NCBI GenBank assembly: GCA_964648795.1
Contig: CAZYMB010000025.1
Location: forward strand, 1-9,133
Length of the DNA stretch: 9,133 nt
Reading direction: 5' to 3'
Source: JAHDDW01 sp964648795
GTDB taxonomy: Bacteria > Actinomycetota > Acidimicrobiia > Acidimicrobiales > SZUA-35
The notes under the pieces were generated by a model, which worked only from the letters and a program-made list of their open reading frames with translations, was not told the origin of the DNA and searched no databases. Shown here piece by piece: positions 5,283 to 9,133 of the stretch; position 1 is the stretch's first letter, and every line of letters starts with the position of its first letter. The position numbers and the translations under genes are program-made.

Positions 5283-6118
5283 ATAGGACATTTAGAAGTA
5301 GCCTTCCACAGACTAGGGCGCAGGCCGTGGAATCCACTGGGCGTATGCTTATACCTGCTGGTTTGGACCGACTCGGATACGACCTAAAGGTAGTCGGCAG
5401 TGGTGAGATTGTAGAGTTACCTGACAGCGCAGTCGATATATCTGCCAGCCATGTGGAGTCTTTGCAGTCCGCCTATATTCAAAACTTAGACTGGTTCACA
5501 GGCGACGGTACTTCTTTGTCCTGGGGCGGTACGCTCGATGATGTATGGAACGAAGTTGAACTCTTATCTGAAGATGAATTGGAAATTTCGGCTCCGACTG
5601 GGTTGAAGTACATTAGTTCTCAAATAGGCGCTATTGCCAAATTGGCTAACTTTTCTCCAACTGCAGGAATTAGCATTCGGCTGGTGACCCCTGGGTCGGT
5701 TGCACAAGAGCCACATATGGACCAGCTAGACCACGGGGCATCCTTTGCTTTAGTTCGTAGGCTGATTGCCAGCTATTCGCCTTCTGTTGGCACAGTATTT
5801 TATGCCGCCAACCTCGACGAAGGGAAGGTAGACAGCAAAGGTGGCTGGTTCATTGCAAGCCGCAACGATCAGCTTGCCTTTGCAGGTATGAGGTTTGTCG
5901 ATGCAGAAGTTGTCTATCGAGTACCGAAAGCCAAGATTGTTCTGAGAGACCCAGCCAGAGCAACAATTCATAGCGCACCAACAGATAGAACTTGGTTGGT
6001 GCAAGTAGTGGTGACTGAGCTATATCCGAACCGAAAAGGGTTTGCTAGAGCAGTAAGTCGATACCCAGACCTGACAATCCCAATGAATGTGCGGAACCGA
6101 TGGGGTAGACACCTCTAG
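5279..6118 (+). CDS. hypothetical protein, 279 aa, DUF1826-like pattern
   Basis: I cannot name this gene, but its C-terminal half resembles the DUF1826 family pattern. A strand S-I-R-L-V-T (132-137) leads to H-M-D (His146, Asp148), then R-R-L-I-A-S-Y with G-T eight residues on (160-172), an internal N-D-Q-L-A-F-A-G segment (196-203), and R-D-P-A-R-A-T-I-H-S-A-P (223-234). An HxD followed ~85 residues later by a histidine near an arginine also fits a double-stranded beta-helix, 2-oxoglutarate/Fe(II)-oxygenase-like metal site; that is inference only. No signal peptide or membrane span is seen, so it is probably cytosolic. The ATG at 5279 overlaps the TGA of a four-codon leader ORF. It lies between nadK and pyrG where recN and its companions usually sit. 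Family membership is moderately supported; function is unknown. Confidence 0.7.
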   Translation: MNRTFRSSLPQTRAQAVESTGRMLIPAGLDRLGYDLKVVGSGEIVELPDSAVDISASHVESLQSAYIQNLDWFTGDGTSLSWGGTLDDVWNEVELLSEDELEISAPTGLKYISSQIGAIAKLANFSPTAGISIRLVTPGSVAQEPHMDQLDHGASFALVRRLIASYSPSVGTVFYAANLDEGKVDSKGGWFIASRNDQLAFAGMRFVDAEVVYRVPKAKIVLRDPARATIHSAPTDRTWLVQVVVTELYPNRKGFARAVSRYPDLTIPMNVRNRWGRHL

Positions 6119-6125
6119 GGCGTCG

Positions 6126-6155
6126 TTGAGTTAGTTGGCTACAAACTTCACTCAA
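6126..6155 (+). other. stem-loop in the gap before pyrG
   Basis: TTGAGT (6126-6131) pairs with ACTCAA (6150-6155), and inside it AGTT (6133-6136) pairs with AACT (6144-6147) around a 7-nt loop. A one-versus-two-base bulge separates the two helices. The stem is A/T-rich and no T-run follows, so it is not a standard intrinsic terminator. It could slow read-through, protect the upstream mRNA end, or be incidental. Confidence 0.3.
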
Positions 6156-6240
6156 ACAGCTGGAAACTTTGCTATCCACATTCGGGTACGTTTGCTTGGC
6201 TAAGTTATTGCCTGGGTGGTCTTATTGTCTCTTTGCCATG

Positions 6241-6246
6241 TACGAT
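6241..6246 (+). promoter_or_regulatory. putative -10 (TACGAT) for pyrG
   Basis: TACGAT sits 23 nt before the GTG start, which would give a short leader carrying the ribosome-binding site at 6260-6264. No recognisable -35 is present at 16-18 bp, so confidence is low. The 151-bp gap here is the longest in the window and is the likeliest place for a pyrG promoter. Confidence 0.3.
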
Positions 6247-6259
6247 AAAGAGGACCTTT

Positions 6260-6264
6260 AGGAG
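6260..6264 (+). promoter_or_regulatory. ribosome-binding site of pyrG
   Basis: AGGAG with a 5-nt spacer to the GTG at 6270 is the only strong Shine-Dalgarno in the window. It fixes the GTG start; a second GTG at 6268 is out of frame. Confidence 0.8.
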
Positions 6265-6269
6265 ATCGT

Positions 6270-7952
6270 GTGTCAAAACACATATTTGTTACAGGGGGAG
6301 TGACTAGCTCACTCGGGAAAGGGCTGACAGCAGCCTCGCTTGGCAGACTCTTAAAATCCCAAGGACTCAAGGTCGTAATCCAAAAGCTTGACCCATATCT
6401 AAACGTTGACCCTGGCACCATGAACCCGTTCGAACATGGCGAAGTTTATGTAACTGATGACGGTGGCGAAACAGACCTTGACCTCGGCCACTACGAACGT
6501 TTCGTCGACGAAAGCCTTACCCAGGCCTCAAATGCTACAACTGGCTCTATCTATTCATCGGTCATTGCTGCTGAGCGTCGTGGTGACTACCTCGGCAAAA
6601 CTGTTCAAGTAATTCCTCATATCACAGACGAGATAAAGCACAGAATCTCTTCACTTGCATCTGACGATGTTGACGTCGTTATTACAGAGGTTGGTGGAAC
6701 CGTCGGCGACATCGAGATTCTTCCATTTTTGGAAGCAATCAGACAGTTCCGGCTAGACGTTGGCCGTGAAAACGTTTGCTATGTGCACGTCACGCTAATT
6801 CCATTCATCGGCCCAGCAGGCGAGCTCAAGACTAAGCCAACACAGCACTCTGTAACTGAACTTCGTAGCCGTGGTATTCAGCCTGATGTAATTGTTCTTA
6901 GATCTGACCGTCCAATACAGCAGAACCTGATGAGCAAGATCTCAAGCCTCTGCGACGTACCACTAGACGGTGTCATTAGCGCTCCAGACGCAGACTCGCT
7001 ATACGAGATTCCGCTAGGCATGCATGATGCAGGTTTCGACGATTACGTATGCAAGATTCTCGAACTGCCAAACAACGAGCCTGACTTGACCGAATGGAAA
7101 ACTTTGGTCGATCAAGTCGAAGGCGTTTGGAAGCCGTTGAAGATTGGCGTCATTGGCAAATACGTAACCTTGCAGGACGCCTATCTGTCTGTAGCAGAGG
7201 CACTACGTCATGCTTCGTTCAAACACGAAGTAGATATCGAAATAAAATGGATACTGTCAGACCGTGTCGAAGGAATGCTTATCGAAGAAGCACTCGCAGG
7301 TCTAGACGGAATTGTGCTGCCAGGTGGCTTTGGTGAGCGTGGCGTCCAAGGAAAGATTGCAGCCGCTACATATGCCAGAGAAAACAATATTCCAACACTT
7401 GGACTGTGTCTTGGTATGCAGGCAATGGTTATTGAGTACGCAAGAAACATTGTTGGCCTAGAAGACGCATACTCTTCAGAGTTTGACACCGCAGACCGTA
7501 TAACGCCTCATCCAGTTATTGACCTTATGGAATCCCAGCGTGAAGTCACAGACAAAGGTGGCACCATGCGCCTCGGAGCCTATGTGGCAAAGCTCGACCC
7601 AGAATCTCAAGTAGCAAAGATTTACGGAGACTCAGTTGTTTCAGAACGTCACCGTCACCGCTATGAGTTCTCATCAAAACATGTTGACCAGTTCGCCGAA
7701 CACGGGCTCAAGTGTTCTGGGATGTCTCCCGATGGCAAACTCGTAGAATTCATCGAACTACCAGACCATCCATTTTGGGTAGGGACACAGGCTCACCCAG
7801 AGCTAAAGAGTCGCCCCGATCGTCCAGCGCCTTTGTTTGATGGTTTAGTAGAGGCATCACTAAAGCGAGCGACTGAGTTAAACCCGGAACGTTATGAGAA
7901 GCCAATAAATCTTGTAGCTGCTGAGCCTGAATCAGCGGTTAAGAACAGCTAG
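6270..7952 (+). CDS. pyrG: CTP synthase (glutamine-hydrolysing)
   Basis: Makes CTP from UTP with ATP and glutamine, the last step of de novo pyrimidine nucleotide synthesis; cytosolic, active as a tetramer in the family. At 560 aa it is full length. The synthetase domain (about 1-265) has the P-loop-like G-G-V-T-S-S-L-G-K-G at 9-18 (Thr12 where Val or Ala is more usual), K-L-D-P-Y-L-N-V-D-P-G-T at 39-50, and the metal-binding acidic residues around Asp71 and Glu140. The class I glutamine amidotransferase domain (about 290-535) has G-G-F-G-E-R-G at 352-358, the nucleophile Cys380 in G-L-C-L-G-M-Q, and His509/Glu511 in Q-A-H-P-E-L-K-S-R-P. That last motif and the Nudix gene immediately downstream match the actinobacterial arrangement. 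GTG start with a strong AGGAG ribosome-binding site. Confidence 0.98.
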   Translation: MSKHIFVTGGVTSSLGKGLTAASLGRLLKSQGLKVVIQKLDPYLNVDPGTMNPFEHGEVYVTDDGGETDLDLGHYERFVDESLTQASNATTGSIYSSVIAAERRGDYLGKTVQVIPHITDEIKHRISSLASDDVDVVITEVGGTVGDIEILPFLEAIRQFRLDVGRENVCYVHVTLIPFIGPAGELKTKPTQHSVTELRSRGIQPDVIVLRSDRPIQQNLMSKISSLCDVPLDGVISAPDADSLYEIPLGMHDAGFDDYVCKILELPNNEPDLTEWKTLVDQVEGVWKPLKIGVIGKYVTLQDAYLSVAEALRHASFKHEVDIEIKWILSDRVEGMLIEEALAGLDGIVLPGGFGERGVQGKIAAATYARENNIPTLGLCLGMQAMVIEYARNIVGLEDAYSSEFDTADRITPHPVIDLMESQREVTDKGGTMRLGAYVAKLDPESQVAKIYGDSVVSERHRHRYEFSSKHVDQFAEHGLKCSGMSPDGKLVEFIELPDHPFWVGTQAHPELKSRPDRPAPLFDGLVEASLKRATELNPERYEKPINLVAAEPESAVKNS

Positions 7953-7969
7953 GTAAGCGCAACCCAAAG

Positions 7970-8545
7970 ATGCCTGACTCAAAGCATGACAAGTCCCGTG
8001 GCGTAGAACCTTCGAAGCACTTCAAAACTGTTAAAGACACCGACGCTTTCTCAGGCAATGTAGTCAGCTTCGTTGACCGCACCATAGTTGACAACGATGG
8101 CAATGAATACTCCAGAGACGTAGTCACCCACCCAGGGGCCGTCGCAATTGTTGCTCTTGATGGTGACAACAAGATCACGCTGGTCAAACAGTATCGAGCT
8201 CCAGTAGACGGCGATATCTGGGAAATCCCGGCAGGCAAAGTCGACGTTCCCGGTGAACCAGCAGTCGAGACTGCCAAAAGAGAACTAGCAGAAGAAGCAG
8301 GCCTAGCTGCCAAGAAGTTTGAACCCATTGGCGGCATCTACCAATCAGCCGGCTTCTCAGATGAGTTCTGCGAAATCTTCCTAGCAACAGAACTCTCATC
8401 GGTGCCGCAGAACTTAGACGGTCCTGAAGAAGAAGTAATGACAGTCGCTAGCTTTGACTTAGATGAAGCACTAGCAATGATCCAAGACCGCTGCATTACC
8501 GACGCTAAGACTGTCGTAGGTATTCTTAGCGCGGCCAGACTCTAG
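7970..8545 (+). CDS. Nudix hydrolase, ADP-ribose pyrophosphatase type
   Basis: Probably hydrolyses ADP-ribose or a similar nucleoside diphosphate sugar to AMP plus the sugar phosphate; substrate is inferred from the family. The 191-aa protein has an N-terminal beta region (30-54), then H-P-G-A-V-A-I-V-A-L-D (54-64), Y-R-A-P (75-78) and I-W-E-I-P-A-G-K (83-90). The Nudix box runs from Gly89 to Leu112, with Glu96, Arg104-Glu105 and Glu108-Glu109. Its first spacing is G-x6-E rather than the canonical G-x5-E, as in the M. tuberculosis homologue next to pyrG (Rv1700). G-F-S-D-E at 128-132 is typical of ADP-ribose pyrophosphatases. It starts 17 bp after pyrG, with no clear ribosome-binding site or separate promoter, so it is probably co-transcribed with pyrG. 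ATG 7970 is the natural start. Confidence 0.92.
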   Translation: MPDSKHDKSRGVEPSKHFKTVKDTDAFSGNVVSFVDRTIVDNDGNEYSRDVVTHPGAVAIVALDGDNKITLVKQYRAPVDGDIWEIPAGKVDVPGEPAVETAKRELAEEAGLAAKKFEPIGGIYQSAGFSDEFCEIFLATELSSVPQNLDGPEEEVMTVASFDLDEALAMIQDRCITDAKTVVGILSAARL

Positions 8546-8560
8546 ATGGCTACAAGATGA
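8546..8560 (+). other. four-codon mini-ORF (M-A-T-R-stop) before trpF
   Basis: ATG follows the Nudix TAG directly (TAGATG). The mini-ORF reads ATG GCT ACA AGA TGA, and its TGA overlaps the trpF ATG as ATGA. This could chain terminating ribosomes from the Nudix gene onto trpF, which has no clear ribosome-binding site. There is no TANNNT at the leaderless distance here, unlike at 5268. It may be chance. Confidence 0.25.
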
Positions 8561-9133
8561 GTGATTTGTTCGTAAAGATATGCGGAATCACCAACACCGA
8601 AGACGCCCAGATTGCAATCGATGCAGGAGCGAGCGCAATAGGAATCGTGTTATCCGAAGCAACCCGCCAAATTGAGATTGCTGAAGCTCATAAGATTAGA
8701 GCTCTCGTCACTGAACCCGTTCAACTTGTTGGTGTATTCAGAAATATTACCGATCCCAGAGTAGTCAAGAATTTGGCGTCAGAAATTGGTATCACGACAA
8801 TTCAACTACACGACACAGCTCCTGAGGTAGTAGAAGAGATCGCAAGAACTTGCGATGTTCTAGAAGCCTTCGCCTTTAACGACTTAGCTTTAAGTGAGGC
8901 CAGTAGCGCTGGGGTTCCATTCATTGTTGACTCAGTAGAACCGGGCAGTGGCCAACTGTTTGATCATGCAAATCTCAAAGGACTCGATGGTGATTTCATA
9001 GTCGCTGGAGGTCTAACACCAGAAAATGTGGCCACCGTGGTCGCTCAGACGAACCCTTATGGCGTTGATGTCTCATCAGGAGTGTGCGGGGATGATCCAC
9101 GTAAGAAAGACCCTGACAAAGTTGCTGGCTTTA
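8557..9133 (+). CDS. trpF: phosphoribosylanthranilate isomerase, 3' end outside window
   Basis: Isomerises N-(5'-phosphoribosyl)anthranilate to the 1-deoxyribulose form (CdRP), the third step of tryptophan synthesis; a cytosolic TIM barrel. The 192 visible residues cover nearly the whole ~200-210-aa family length. Motifs: V-K-I-C-G-I-T at 6-12 with Cys9 (general base by family comparison), V-G-V-F-R-N at 58-63, Q-L-H-D at 83-86, F-I-V-D-S at 122-126 with Asp125 (general acid), the phosphate-binding P-G-S-G-Q at 129-133 and V-A-G-G-L-T-P-E-N-V at 149-158, and G-V-D-V-S-S-G-V at 169-176. The following C-G-D-D-P segment replaces the more usual V-E-x-x-P/G. Start ATG 8557 lies 11 bp after the Nudix stop, so it is probably in the same operon. 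No other trp gene is in the window. Confidence 0.95.
   Translation, partial: MSDLFVKICGITNTEDAQIAIDAGASAIGIVLSEATRQIEIAEAHKIRALVTEPVQLVGVFRNITDPRVVKNLASEIGITTIQLHDTAPEVVEEIARTCDVLEAFAFNDLALSEASSAGVPFIVDSVEPGSGQLFDHANLKGLDGDFIVAGGLTPENVATVVAQTNPYGVDVSSGVCGDDPRKKDPDKVAGF

Noticed and set aside
1..9133. CRISPR arrays, insertion sequences, attachment sites, tRNA/rRNA genes, toxin-antitoxin or phage genes
   Set aside because: No direct-repeat array, terminal inverted repeats, transposase or integrase motifs, tRNA T-loop signature or rRNA sequence was seen on either strand.

Overview
The window looks like an ordinary chromosomal stretch from an actinobacterium-like genome of moderate G+C content (roughly half, judged by eye). 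The main argument is gene order. tlyA, NAD kinase, CTP synthase and an ADP-ribose-pyrophosphatase-type Nudix gene run in one direction, as in the well-known actinobacterial tlyA-nadK-recN-...-pyrG-nudix segment (for example Mycobacterium tuberculosis Rv1694-Rv1700). The Nudix box also carries the one-residue-longer spacing seen in the mycobacterial homologue. Several genes appear to start without a leader, with TANNNT placed 6-7 nt before ATG, which is common in Actinobacteria. A finer taxonomic placement is not supported by what can be seen.

Layout: the window opens with the 3' end of a TPR-protein gene (+). Two genes of unknown function follow on the minus strand (282 and 160 aa), convergent with the TPR gene and divergent from fba. 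From about 1.7 kb to the end everything reads on the plus strand: class II fructose-bisphosphate aldolase (fba); tlyA rRNA methyltransferase, overlapping fba by 8 bp; an unrecognised membrane-hairpin protein (272 aa); NAD kinase; an unrecognised 279-aa protein with a DUF1826-like HxD...HS pattern; CTP synthase (pyrG), after the longest intergenic gap of the window (151 bp); a Nudix hydrolase; and the start of trpF, which runs off the end.

Functionally this is central metabolism: glycolysis, NADP and CTP supply, nucleotide-sugar or ADP-ribose housekeeping, a tryptophan-pathway step and rRNA modification. Four unrecognised proteins are interspersed. recN and its companions, which lie between NAD kinase and pyrG in many Actinobacteria, are absent; the DUF1826-like gene occupies that position.

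I found no CRISPR array, insertion sequence, prophage, tRNA or rRNA, and nothing that clearly amounts to a new defence or mobile system. The most interesting signals are a repeated leaderless start architecture (TANNNT, 6-7 nt, then ATG, four times with the same ATGGCGGA start), a four-codon leader ORF whose stop overlaps the start of the 279-aa gene, and the unrecognised genes themselves. No stretch over 300 bases lacks a gene.
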